From assembly GCA_963682175.1 (NCBI GenBank), contig OY821784.1, forward strand, positions 27,013,621 through 27,077,620: a stretch of 64,000 bases of DNA. The letters are read 5' to 3'. Positions 1 to 12,100 of the stretch are shown piece after piece. The position numbers were made by a program, and so were the translations under genes. The stretch is from Triglochin maritima (Eukaryota; Streptophyta; Magnoliopsida; Alismatales; Juncaginaceae). Each line of letters begins with the position of its first letter. The stretch's first letter is position 1. The notes beneath the pieces were generated by a model. That model did not search any database, was not told the DNA's origin, and was given only the letters and a program-made list of their open reading frames with translations.

Positions 1-1144
1 TTTTTCAAATTTTGGATTTATTTCCAACAAAATTTGAACTTTAGGGGTTTCAGCAAATTCACAACTTATGCAATATATTATCCTATGCAATAATAAATTA
101 TTGCACCCCATAATATATGCATCTCATATGAATTTATCATGATTCTAATTATGTTATATATAACATAATTGATTTTACTTGTTCACCACATGTGCCATAT
201 TTTCTATAAGAAACCCGACACATCATATGAATCAAAATCAAGCTTCTTGTTTCCCTGTTTTTGCGGTGTGACCTATGGAAGGATCTAGACTAAGTTGGCA
301 GTGATATTAAGAGCTTAATATCACTAGCTATAAGCGGTATCTAGCTACACATTATAGCTCCCAATTAGTTAGATGTCTTAATTCCACTCGAACCAAAACC
401 TGATCCATTTAGTGATGGAGTGCACCACTTGTGTCCGTCCCTTGCCTCATGATATTAAGAATACACACCAAGTAGTATTGTGTCATCTTTGTATTAGTAT
501 TCATCTTTTGATCTCTTTAAGCTAGTTATAAATATGTGACTTAACTCAAATCACATTGTGCACATTATAACTTTGCTTTATCAAGGGGCCCACTAATATC
601 ATCACTCAATTAAGAGGGACAATGATAGTCTTTTGACTAACTATCTTCTCCAATAAAAGTTGTACTTAACCAACCAATGCCTTTACACTACACTTATTGA
701 TAGCTCAAGACACTAATCTAATTAAGCATTCCTTAAGTGATTGGATATAAGTCTCATATCAAAGGACCGAAGACACAGTAAAATATTAATGACACAGAAA
801 CACATTTCTATAATATTTTACTTATTAGGTCTATTCAGTATACAAAAGTAATATTTTCCTCTTTTGCATACCCGTGTCGTCACTCACTTGTAGAGCTACA
901 ATGATCTATGACCAACACGACAATCTTAACTCGGTAATTAATGTCTCATGTTAATTACCATGATTGCGAATATCTTTTGTTTTATGTAAACCAATATCTT
1001 TTAGAGCTCTACGGTTAAGGACCAAGAGCCTCTTCTTTAACACTTCTAAAAGACGAATAACATAAACAAGGAACAAAATGATTTCTCATTCAATTCATAA
1101 TAATTGACATTTAAAAGTAAAACTTTTAGAACACATTCCCTTCA
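1..1144 (-). repeat. 3' LTR of copia A (partial)
   Basis: This matches 15271-16412 nearly base for base and ends in ...CCCTTCA at 1144. On the minus strand this is the LTR start (TGAAGGG), directly after the polypurine tract. The other half of the LTR, with the TATA box and palindromes, lies left of the window. Confidence 0.93.
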
Positions 1145-1157
1145 ATCTCCCACTTGT
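1145..1157 (-). other. Polypurine tract of copia A
   Basis: On the minus strand ACAAGTGGGAGAT abuts the LTR start TGAAGG. This is the usual copia plus-strand primer position. The same tract is seen at 25805-25815 (element C) and 43989-44001. Confidence 0.85.
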
Positions 1158-1228
1158 TATTAAAGTTTTCTTTCACATACATACTCAATGTATAAAACAA
1201 TAATAACTAGGGTAAACCCCATTACATA

Positions 1229-1823
1229 TCAAGCATCAAGCCAATCTACATGGTTCCTCAATCCCATGGACTCGAAATGCATTTCGCCCTTGGCTTGGGA
1301 TAAGGGTTTTGTGAATGGATCAGTTGTGTTGTTGTTGGTGTCCACCCATAAAAGATTTATTTTGCCTTCGTCGATGAGGTCACGTGTCACGAAGTACTTA
1401 CGATCCATGTACTTCACTTTGTGGTGTGATCTAGGATCCTTGATTTGCGAGATAGATGCACTATTATCGCAAAATAGCTCGATGGGTCCCTCGCTCGTGG
1501 GAACTACTCCAAGATCTTCAAGGAACTTCTTGATCCACACTCCTTCCTTGCTCGCTTCAGCGACAGCATTACTTCGGAAGTAGTGGTTGAGTCGGTCGTA
1601 GTGCTTTGCTTCCAACTACGCCAACTCACAGCTCCACCATTCAGAAGAAAGACGTATCCTGATTGGGACCTTATATCGTCTGGATCACTCATGAAACTCG
1701 CATCCGAGTACCCTTCGGCTATCAACTCCCTTTGACCTCCATAAACAAGAATCTTATCTTTAGTCCGATTAAGGTACTTCAGGATATTCTTGACCGCAGT
1801 CCAATGCTCAGGACCTGCGTTGG
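1229..1823 (-). pseudogene. Copia A RNase H / end of pol (broken, 3' part of split pol)
   Basis: The minus-strand reading shows the C-terminal part of a copia polyprotein: the SDASF motif, SQSGYVF, SEVM, CDNSA, and the ending HHKVKYMDRKYF...VDTNNNTTDPFTKPL, all typical of copia RNase H. Compared with element C (25300-25722), A has lost one base near 1566 (GAAGTAATGCTG against GAAGTAATGGTTG). This shifts the frame between the EVM motif and the AEASKEG stretch. The stop is TGA at 1229-1231. The upstream part of pol resumes at 9181, beyond the gypsy insertion. The join is inside the codons for SRHQSNAGPEHW, intact at 25124-25160 in element C. Confidence 0.9.
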
Positions 1824-1828
1824 ATTGG
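1824..1828. other. Target site duplication (left) of gypsy G1
   Basis: ATTGG here is repeated at 9176-9180, directly outside the TGATGAG...GCATCA termini of the nested element. Removing 1829-9180 restores copia coding sequence. Confidence 0.93.
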
Positions 1829-3008
1829 TGATGAGAATTAAATTTATACCGCAAGTGCACGGCGTCAATGAAGACGTGGCAAGTACGGGTCGAACACAAG
1901 GAGGGAGAGATATTGTTATTTCTGTGATTTTCGAATTAAGAGAAGGAAGAGAGAGAAAACATGTGTTTGGTTTGAGATTTTTGGTTTTTAATTTCTTAAG
2001 CAAGAACAACAAAAACAAATTAAGAGTAAAGCAAAGAAGGGTGAGAGTCCAGCGGGTGGAGGTTTAGATTTCGGGTTTTGATTAGAGAAATCAGAAACTT
2101 ATAATAAATCATATTAGTTATAAAGCATTACATGATAAATGATTTAACACAAACTCAAGTAATCAAAATATCCTAACACGAAATTAAAATAATAACATTA
2201 TTCTCTTCTCATCACCCTAAATCCGTCACCCCCACCCTTTGGAAAGAGTTAGAAACTCATGGAAGGAGGGAAGGAGAAGGGGTCCTAGAGAGATTACAAA
2301 AGAAAACTTAAAACACAAAATAAAATAACAAAACTTTATTACTAAATTATGGAATAAAAACTAGAACATAAGCTAAGGACAATCACAACATCGTTTCAGG
2401 GCTATTTATAGCCGATACAAGGGACTTAGGTATAAAATAGGAAAGTACACGTGTCAACACGCAACCAGTAAAAAATTTAGAGCATGGATCTAATTTGGTG
2501 CGGCGGATTCGTCACCTTTTTAGCTTCGATTTAATCCGGATTTTTCCTGTGTGTTTATGGTATGATTTCAATATCCTTTACGCATCTGGATTGATTCTTT
2601 CCTTTCTTTTGAGCTCCGACTTTATTTCTTTATATATTTGGAGATCCACATTGATTTTTCTTTAGATTTTCTCTATAATAATAAAAGCTACTCGTAATTT
2701 GCAATTAGGTCCTTGGCCTTTTGCAATTAAGTCATTGTCTACTTTTGTGCTTAAGTCCTTGTCCTTTTTGTAATTAGGTCTTGAATGCTTTTATGCTTGG
2801 ATGCATTTCCATTTGAAACCCGATAATCTTGAACTTGGTCTTTATGCCAGGAATGAGTCTCTTGCACGCATTTATGCTCGGGATATGGGTAATTTGCATT
2901 CAGGTCCCTGTATTCTGTAAATAAGACTAAACACATACCTTAGTAGCATTTATTGATATAAAATTAATCTAAATGAAAGACATATGATGCAATGTATGCA
3001 ATGCATCA
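1829..3008 (-). repeat. 3' LTR of gypsy G1
   Basis: This 1180-bp repeat begins TGATGAG and ends GCATCA on the plus strand. It matches 7963-9175 except for small changes and lacks one 32-bp module that contains a GCGGCG palindrome. A TATA box (CTATAAATAG read on minus) lies near 2400. Confidence 0.92.
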
Positions 3009-4091
3009 AATACCCCCACACCTAGATTTTGCTAGTCCCTAGCCAAACAGAATATAAGAAAAATGAAAACAGGGAAATCCTAACTCACTTTCGTAGGAAT
3101 CACGGTTGCACTTAGCATGTGCAACAAGCCTTTAAACCCCAAGTTTCCTTAGAGGACGAGTTTTGTCTCGTGAGGGTTTTCAGTTGACACACCCACAAAG
3201 TCTTAATTCAACATTCCATTAATAACTCTCAATATCTCCACCTCAACCTTATACATCTCACTGAGAATTCTTGCATGCTCATTATACAAATCTAACTTAT
3301 AAAAAATCTGACTTGGTCTTTGTTCCTCCAACATTCACACCACTAACCCTTCTACACATGTTATTACTTAAATTATTTTGCACGCCTCCTCTGGTGGTGA
3401 AGTTCATTCGGATCAACCATGGCATGAATCATTCTTTTAGCTTTGGGCATTGAGTATCTTAAAGTTTTTTTTTCTTTTTTTTCCGTGATTCAACACATTT
3501 GCTTTTGACACTTTTACCTTTTTTGCATTCGTGTAGCGAGTTTGGTCGATAATCCCGAGCTGGTAGACTCAAGTTACCGGGTTTCAAGATACCCCTACGG
3601 ACCAGTGACTCAAAGGCTTGGGCTTTTGTAATCATTTTGCAAAGTGTGCTTTCCTCACTTTTATTTCCACTTTTATTTTCCTCAAGGCTTAATTGCTATT
3701 AGAAGTCCACACTTCCCGGTATATTTTCCTCAACCTCTGCTTTTTATCAACCACTTCAAAGATTTGATTCATCCAATTTAAGTGCATACATGTCTTAAAG
3801 GGTAATGGGTTATTTCTTTGGAACTTAGATTTATGTCATAGTTTCTACAAGCAGAACTATATAATAAGGAACAAAAACTCAATGCAATTTGTACTTGGGT
3901 TTTGGCAGTTCAATCTTAAGCTATGTCCTGGAACATTGATTTTTTTTTACTAAAAGAACAGTAAAATAAAACAGATAGATTGACACCCCCCCACACCTAA
4001 ATCTTGCATTGTCCTCAATGTATGCAAATATAAAGCAAATGCACTTATTACCTGAGTCAACTTGCGGTAGAGGGGTTGAATTTGCTCAGAG
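3009..4091 (-). other. Non-coding 3' internal region of gypsy G1
   Basis: This is the stretch between the protease remnant and the 3' LTR. It has the polypurine tract at 3009-3023 and a conserved part (3024-3250) that recurs in reverse orientation at 44391-44609. No conserved coding motif is seen. This is where reverse transcriptase and integrase would be expected in a complete element. Confidence 0.7.
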
Positions 4092-5161
4092 TTAACCATA
4101 GTCAGAACTGGATTGAATGACACCATGTTGGTGCATGTATCCAGTTGAATTGTGCCACATGTTGCACTGAGAATCCTGAGGCACAGATTGCACACCCCTC
4201 ACATGTATTGATTCTCTTATTTGTTCAAGTGATGGTGGGTGTGTCGCAGAATTACTCCTCCTTTTCTCACTTCCTTTTTGATTTTGTGATGATTTATTTG
4301 ATTCAGAAATCTTATAAATACGCGATCTCATCACAACATCACTTTGATTGCATACTATTTCTTGCTCATTATCAACATGAAAGATATTAAATTCAGCTTT
4401 TAAGTTTCCAAAAGATAGTTCATGAGCCCATTTCGGCAATTTATCAAAGCTTCAGAAGTGACTAAAAAGGGTCTGCCTAGTATTACAGGGATTTGTCTCT
4501 TAGGATCGACAACAGGTTCAGTGTCTAGAACGACAAAATCCACTGGGTAAATGAAGTCACCAACCTTAATCAAAACATCATCTACTATACCTCTTGGTTT
4601 CTTAATAGAGCAGTTACCAAATTGAAGAGTTGTCTTAGAGGGTTTTAGTGGACCAAAGTTGAGTTGCTCGTAGACAGAGAACGGGAGTAGGTTAACACTA
4701 GCACCAAGGTCTAGAAGGGCTTTGTTGATAAAAGTATCTCCTATTGCACATGAAATTGTGGGACACCCAGGGTCCTTATATTTTATAGGAGATGAGTTGG
4801 ACAGAATAAAGCTTATGTTTGCAGTTAAGAAAACCTTCTTTGGTACGTTGGTTTTTCTCTTTTTAGTGCACAAATCTTTTAAGAATTTAGCATAAGCAGG
4901 TATTTGTTGAATCATATCTAAGAGTGGAATATTCACTTTAACTTGCTTAAATACTTCCAAGATTTTCTCCATTTGTGCACTTGAGTTCTTTTTGAGTCTA
5001 TTGGGGAACGGAGCTTTAGGAACATAGACTCGCTCGGGTTGAGCTATGGGTTCAGGTTGAGTAGGTGGGTTGGGCGTTTCAGATTGGACGTCAGGTTCAA
5101 TGGTTAAGTCATATGTGGTTGCTTGATGGCTAGATTGATTAGACGTTCTAGGATTTACCAC
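4092..5161 (-). pseudogene. Gypsy G1 retropepsin (aspartic protease) and broken tail
   Basis: The minus-strand frame continues from gag after one stop codon. It has a proline-rich linker (PNPPTQPEPIAQPE), the conserved helix region KVNIPLLDMIQQIPAYAKFL, the catalytic motif LLDLGASVNLLP with the active aspartate in DLGAS, and the second protease signature IPVILGRPFL. These are the features of an Athila/Tat-group gypsy protease. After GRPFL the frame breaks near 4437. A second frame then runs to 4092 with FGNLKAEFNIFHV..., which resembles the segment usually following protease. There is no reverse transcriptase after it. Confidence 0.85.
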
Positions 5162-5173
5162 ATTGTTATCAAC

Positions 5174-6652
5174 TTATCTTCCGGACCGTAATGATACTAC
5201 TGCATTTATTTGTTGGAACGATCCTTCCTCATGAACCATTTGAACCGGTCTAGGGTTGTTATTTCCTGAAGGTGGTTGATAGTGCTGATATTGATTATTA
5301 GATCTTGGGTCCACCTCAGGTTGACTTGGAAACTGACCCTTTTCTCTTTCACCTACTATTTGTGCTAGTTGGCTGACTTGTGTCTCTAGCCTTTGGAAGG
5401 ACTGGTTGGTTGTTTGTATAAAGGTTTTCATCAAATTTTCCAAGCTTGTCAACCTAACCTCATGATCTCCATTGTTACTGAACCCAGATGATGTATTATT
5501 TTGGTTATACGAGTTTGGTTGTTGTCTAGGAGGTTGACCTTGTTGGCTTGATGAGAAATTGGAATTATTACGCCAACCCGAGTTATAGGTTGATGCGTAT
5601 GGGTCATTTCTAGCATGGTTAAACGTGGCATTAACTTGTTCCCAGTCCGCACAATCCTCCATTAAATGACCAGTCTGACCACATCTAGAGCAAGGGATAG
5701 ACGAGGCTTGTCGGGTTTGTAGTTCTAGACTTTCCATTCTGCGCATAAGGGTAGCTAGTTTTGCTTCAGCCGCTATATTGGCCTCTACAGCTAAGACACC
5801 TGGTTTGGGTTGACTTGCTATTCTAGATCCTATACTTGGGTTAAGCGGTGTTCTAGCATTGTCCCATTGCATACTGTTTTCAGCTAAATCCTCAAGAAAA
5901 GTCCAGGCATCATTTTCATTTTTGGACATGAAGTTCCCTTGGCTTACGGATTCTACCATAACCCTAGATGTGGGTACCAATCCCTCATAAATAATTTGGC
6001 ACAATTGCCATCTTGGAATTCCGTGATGAGGGCATTGGGTCAGCACATTTTTAAATCTTTCTAGATAGGAATAGAACGGCTCGCTCTCAGACTGAACGAA
6101 TGCAACAATTTCATTCCTAATCCTCATAGTCTTATGGTTGGGGAAATATTTTTTCAGGAATACTTGAACAAACTCAGCCCAACTCCTAATAGATCTTTCG
6201 GCTAGACTATATAGTCATTTCTTAGCGTCGTCTTTCAGTGCTAGAGGCACGAATTTCAGATGCACTGCCTCCTCAGGAATATGCTTGTATTGCATAAGAG
6301 AGCAGATTTCCTCAAATTCTCTAAGGAAGAGATATGGGTCTTCCCTAGAGGTGAACTTAGGCAACATACTCATGTATTGTGCCTTAAGTTCGAAATCGCG
6401 ACCCTGGATGGTGGGCATAACGATGCACGATGGCTGAGCAGCCATCGCTTGGTAGCATCGATCCCTCAGAGTTATAGGTTGTGCAACAGGTGGGTCCACT
6501 ACATTCTCACCCATTGGATCCGGGTGAGGTGGTGCAGCAGATGGATTGGGGCTAAGTTCCAGACTGGAATCTATATGAACTCGTGAGAGTCGATAACTCA
6601 AGTCCCGAATCCAAATCTGAGTGCACCGGGTTGAATCAATTTTTGAATTCAA
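5174..6652 (-). pseudogene. Gypsy G1 gag polyprotein, interrupted by stops
   Basis: One minus-strand frame holds a retrotransposon gag domain (LREFEEICSLMQ..., then WAEFVQVFLKKYFP and FYSYLERFKNVLTQCPHHG) followed by a zinc knuckle CSRCGQTGHLMEDC and a Q/N-rich tail. Two in-frame stops interrupt it. TGA at 6215-6217 stands where the family has Trp (KK-W-LYSLAE), and TAA at 5174-5176 separates gag from protease. Both fit single C-to-T or G-to-A changes. The start at 6652 is the first Met in frame and is uncertain. The Met of MGENVVDPP is an alternative. Confidence 0.87.
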
Positions 6653-7962
6653 ATTCGAAATTTAAATTCCAAATTCAATTTCAAGAATTAATTACAAAAA
6701 AAAATTCGTTTTTTTTTAAAAAAAAATTTCACAAATGGAAACAAACAATAGAATGGGGAAACATGAGAAAGGAATCCTAATCTAGAGAATTGAGGTGAGA
6801 AGAGAAAGAAGACTCAGATGAGAAGGGAAACTTAACTCTAAAGATAGAAAAGAGGGTCAGTCAGAAATTTCCTGAACAAGCACGGTTCAAACAATCCTAG
6901 ACCTAGTGTCGCTTAAATCTAGACGACTCCTAACTGGTTGAGTCGAATTGATTCGCTTGATTCACCTCCCTCACTAATCAAACCAACTTGGCCAGGCCGT
7001 GTATAGCTAGTGGGGGCGCTTCCGGCAGAGTCGGTGCCAATTAGACAACCACTTCGCTTGGAAGACTTACGTCAACACAAAAACACTTTCTAGACACCAA
7101 ATTAAATTCAATCAGCTTCAAGTCATAGCAAGTCAAACCAATCTTCTCCTTAATTGAGTCCGAGTCCTTAGGGGCCAATGTCTAACTGATTTTAATTTTA
7201 AGGCTTAGATGACACTTTAAGATTGTGATTTGTGAGCCACGGAAGGGTGATGAAATCCCCACCGTATCTTTTCCTACGGAGTTACCCTTAAGATAGTTTA
7301 ACTTAAATCTAGCAAAGATAGTCAAACAATGGTCTTTAGATGGGGGCAATTACAAGGTTGTATGCAAACTAAATTATATGCTTAAATGCAATCGTTAAAA
7401 CCGCGATACGTACCTTGCCTCCAGCACTCTTCAACAAGAATTAATTTGCAAGAATTTAGCAAGAATAATGCAAACAAAACATTATATGATGCATGCACTA
7501 AGTTCTTCTAGTTTTGCCAATTTTTAGGCCAGAGTTGAATTATTGCCAATTATGGAATTTAAGCTTAACACGTGCAGTTCTACAAAAGGAAATTTTCCGG
7601 AACTAGAAAGTACGAGGAAAAAGGCAACAAAGGTTACCTACGCAATGCTCAGTCGGGTTCACCGCCCGCTCTCGAAATTTCCAGATGCTCTACGCGTCCA
7701 CCCAGAGATGGAGATGACCCCAGAAAAAGTTAAAGCCCAGATGCTTCAAATGTGCGGCGATTCCGCTGCAGGTTCCTCTTGATGTGCGGCGATTCCACTG
7801 CCCTTGTTGCTCAGACTGCGTTCAGATTTCGTCGCGCGCTCTGTTGTCTCCTGAAACACAAATCCAAATACTTAGATCGCGCACAAGATAAACATAATAG
7901 AATCGAAATCAACAAAAAAAAACAAAATCTGCGTCGCCTCCCAGGCAACGACGCCAAAAACT
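6653..7962 (-). other. 5' leader of gypsy G1 with primer-site region
   Basis: This untranslated stretch lies between the 5' LTR and gag on the minus strand. The part next to the LTR (7924-7960) reads TTTTTGGCGTCGTTGCCTGG, a form of the leader common to Athila/Tat gypsy elements. I do not assign the primer tRNA. The rest holds no convincing coding sequence. Confidence 0.65.
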
Positions 7963-9175
7963 TGATGAGGATTAAATTTATACCGCAAGTGCACGGCGTC
8001 AATGAAGACGTGGCAAGTATGGGTCGAACACAAGGAGGGAGAGATATTGTTATTTCTGTGATTTTCGAATTAAGGGAAGGAAGAGAGAGAGAAAACATGC
8101 GTTTGGTTTGAGATTTTTGGTTTTTAATTTCTTAAGCAAGAACAACAAAAACAAATTAAGAGTAAAGCAAAGAAGGGTGAGAGTCCAGCGGGTGGAGGTT
8201 TAGATTTTGGGTTTTGATTAGAGAAATCAGAAACTTATAATAAATCATATTAGTTATAAAGCATTACATGATAAATGATTTAACACAAACTCAAGTAATC
8301 AAAATATCCTAACACGAAATTAAAATAATAACCTTATTCTCTTCTCATCACCCTAAATCCGTCACCCCCACCCTTTGGAAAGAGTTAGAAACTCATGGAA
8401 GGAGGGAAGGAGAATGGGTCCTAGAGAGATTACAAAAGAAAACTAAAAACACAAAATAAAACAACAAAACTTTATTACTAAATTATGGAATAAAAACTAG
8501 AACATAAGCTAAGGACAATCACAAAATCGTTTCAGGGCTATTTATAGCCGATACAAGGGACTTAGGTATAAAATAGGAAAGTACACGCGTCAACACGCAA
8601 CTGGTAAAAAATTTAGAGCATGGATCTAATTTGGTGCGGCGGATTCGCCGCCTTTTGTACATAAGGTGCGGCGGATTCGCCACCTTTTTAGCTCCGATTT
8701 AATCCGGATTTTTCCTGTGTGTTTATGGTATGATTTCAATATCCTTTGCGCATCTGGATTGATTCTTTCCTTTCCTTTGAGCTTCGACTTTATTTCTTTA
8801 TATATTTGGAGATCCACATTGATTTTTCTTTAGATTTTCTCCATAATAATAAAAGCTACTCGTAATTTGCAATTAGGTCCTTGGCCTTTTGCAATTAAGT
8901 CCTTGTCTACTTTTGTGCTTAAGTCCTTGTCCTTTTTGTAATTAGGTCTTGAATGCTTTTATGCTTCGATGCCTTTCCATTTGAAACAAGATAATCTTGA
9001 ACTTGCTCTTTATGCCAGGAATGAGTCTCTTGCACGCATTTATGCTCGGGATATGGGTAATTTGCATTCAGGTCCCTGTATTCTGTAAATAAGACTAAAC
9101 ACATACCTTAGTAGCATTTATTGTATAAAATTAATCTAAATGAAAGACATATGATGCAATGTATGCAATGCATCA
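7963..9175 (-). repeat. 5' LTR of gypsy G1
   Basis: This is the 1213-bp partner of 1829-3008. It has a TATA box (CTATAAATAG on minus) at 8538-8547 and, 90-145 bp upstream of it, two copies of the palindrome GCGGCGGATTCGCC (8634-8652 and 8665-8683). The 3' LTR has only one, so a 32-bp module was gained or lost. GCCGCC inside the palindrome is the core of the plant GCC box. Confidence 0.92.
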
Positions 9176-9180
9176 ATTGG
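9176..9180. other. Target site duplication (right) of gypsy G1
   Basis: ATTGG, identical to 1824-1828. Confidence 0.93.
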
Positions 9181-12100
9181 TGACGACTTGTCACGCTTAG
9201 AGCATACGAGACATCGGGTCTTGTACAAGTCATCGCGTACATGATCGACCCAATTGCCGAAGCATAAGGGACATCCTTCATGTACTCTAAGTCCTTACGC
9301 GATTCCGCACGTTGAGACTTCTTGAGCTGCACACCCATACTCATTGGCACACTGCCCTTTTTGGAGTTGTTCATCTTGAACCTTTCCAAGACCTTGTCAA
9401 TGTACGTACGTTGACTAAGGCCAATGAGTCTACGAGATCTATCTCGATATATCTTGATTCCCAAGATGTATTGAGCATCACCCATATCTTTCATTGAAAA
9501 TGCAGATTTCAATGAACTTCTCGTTTGCTCAAGCAAAGGAATATGATTGCCCATGAGCAATATGTCATCGACATATAAGATTAGGAATACTACATGGCTC
9601 CCACTGACCTTCTTGTATATACAAGGTTCTTCCTTCTTGTATATACAAGGTTCTTCCTTACTACATGGCTCCCACTGACCTTCTTGTATATACAAGGTTC
9701 TCCCATCGACATATAAGGTTCTTCATTACTTTGCTAGATATTGCAAGTTTGAGAGACATCCATTAATGAAGTGAAGCTTCTTCACTTCCTCGTCAAAGCG
9801 TTTGTTCCAACTCCTTGATGCTTGCTTCAATCCATAAATGGATCTTTGAAGCTTGCATACCTTCTCGCTATTCTTTGGATCTTCAAAACCTTGAGGTTGT
9901 ACCACGTACACATCCTCCTCCAAGTTCCCATTAAGGAACACCGTTTTGACATCCATTTGCCATATTTCATAATCATGAAATGCAGCAATAGCGAGCATTA
10001 TCCGAATAGACTTGAACATGGCAACCGGTGAAAAAGTTTCATCATAGTCAATTCCTTGAACTTGAGTGAAACCCTTCGCTACAAGCCTCGCTTTGTAGGT
10101 TGTTAAGTTCCCATCCATGTCCATCTTCCTCTTGAAAATCCATTTATTTTGAATGGCCTTTTTCCCTTGAGGAAGGTCAACCAAGTTCCACACTTGATTA
10201 TCATACATGGATTCTATTTCGGATTCCATGGCCTTAAGCCATAGTTTGGAGTCTTCCCTTTTCATTGCTTCTTGGAAGGTCAAGGGATCATTGGTATCTA
10301 CTACCATGATTTCATGAAGTCCCAGATATAAGTGGGGTTTCTTCCTTTCCCTTGTTGACCTTCTCAGTTCTTTTGGTTCTTCTCGTGCCTCTCGAACTTC
10401 TTCCACAATTTCTTGAGGAGTGGGTTCACGTTCAACTCTTGAACGTACACTTGGTGGGGATGATTGAGATTCTCTCATAATTTCTTGTCATGGTCTCTCA
10501 CTCACGCTCCGACTAACCAAAGGAATCTCGGTTGGGCCTTCATGATCTTGAACGTCATCATTCGTGTCATGATCTTGTAGAGTATCTTGAGTTTCCTCAA
10601 GCACAACCCTACTCCCACTACTTTTTACTCTTTCTAGAAATTCCTTTTCCAGAAATATGGCATCCCTCTCTACAATCACTCGATTGGAGGTGATATGCCA
10701 AAAGTAGTATCCTCTTGTCTCGCGAGGATAACCAATGAAGAAACACTTATCCGCTTTTGGTTGAAGTTTGGTCGACATCAATTTCTTGACGTAAGCCTCA
10801 CAACCCCAAATCTTGAGAAAACTGAGTTTAGGTGTTTTACCACTCCATAGCTCATAAGGAGTTTTCTCCACGGATTTGGATGGAACATTGTTTAGTGTGT
10901 AAGCCGCAATTTGTAGTGCATAACTCCAAAAGTAAAGAGGTAATTCCGCATGACTCATCATTGACCGAACCATGTCGAGCAATGTCCTATTCCTCTTTTC
11001 GGATACCCCATTCCACTGAGGTGTACCGGGAGGGGTGAGTTAAGGTACAATACCAAACTCCTTTAGGTATGAGTCAAATGCGGCACTTAAGTACTCACCT
11101 CCACGATCCGTTCGTAGAGACTTGATTTTCTTGTCGAGTTGGTTCTCTACTTCATTCTTGAATTCTTTGAACTTCTCAAAGGACTCACTTTTGTTTCTCA
11201 TTAGATAAACATAGCCATAACGACTATAATCATCCGTGAACGTAATGAAGTACCTGAAACCATCTCGTGCACTAGTACTCATTGGACCACATACATCGGA
11301 ATGTATCAAATCCAACAAGCCACTCGCCCTTGGACCTTTCTTCTTGAAAGGCTTTTTGGTCATTTTTCCCATTATACATGGTTGGCACGTCTCCAATGAT
11401 TTAAAATCAAGTAGACCAAGAAGGTTAGCTTCTTGCAATTTCTTGATGCGCTTTTCATTTATGTGACCAAGACGATAGTGCCACAAGAGAGTATCGTTCT
11501 CGTGAGTGGTCTTAAGTCTTTTGTTATTGATATTAAAGATTTGTTTATCATTCAATTCAAGCAAATAGAGACCATTCCTTATGAATGCATTTGCATAGAA
11601 AACACCATTCTTCGATATAGACAAGCAAGAATTTGAAATATTTATATTAAAATTATCCATATCTAAACATGATACAGAAATAATGTTCTTGCTAATCGAA
11701 GGCACATAATAAACATTCTTTAGACATAAATTTAACCCACTACATAATTGAAGCACCACAGAACCTTGTGCAACCGCAGACACGTTCGCACCATTTTCGA
11801 CCTTCAATTCTACCTCGTTCCTTACGAGTTCCTTCCTATCCATGAGTAGCTGCACATTAGAAACTATGTGAGCACAAGATCCGGTATCAATTACCCAATC
11901 CTGGACAGAGGTGGTTAAATTTATTTCAATAACAAATATACCTTTGGCCTTTTTGGGGTGTCGTCGTTCAATCACTCTGTTGTCAAGGTCTTCCTTGTAC
12001 TTGGGGCAATTTGGCCGGATGTGTCCTTTTTCACCGCAGTGAAAGCACTCCGTATTGGGAGTTGGAGATTTCTGAGATTTCCCGCTTGAGGCACTCGCAC

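Larger units (their letters stand above)
1829..9175 (-). mobile_element. Gypsy-type retrotransposon G1, gag-protease only
   Basis: This is a complete nested element with two LTRs (1829-3008 and 7963-9175), perfect 5-bp target duplications, a polypurine tract at 3009-3023 (minus strand GTGTGGGGGTATT) and a leader containing the GGCGTCGTTGCCTGGGA stretch usual after the 5' LTR in Athila/Tat-type gypsy elements. Its internal part is about 4.95 kb and codes for gag and an aspartic protease. I see no reverse transcriptase, RNase H or integrase, so it needed enzymes from another element. Confidence 0.92.
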
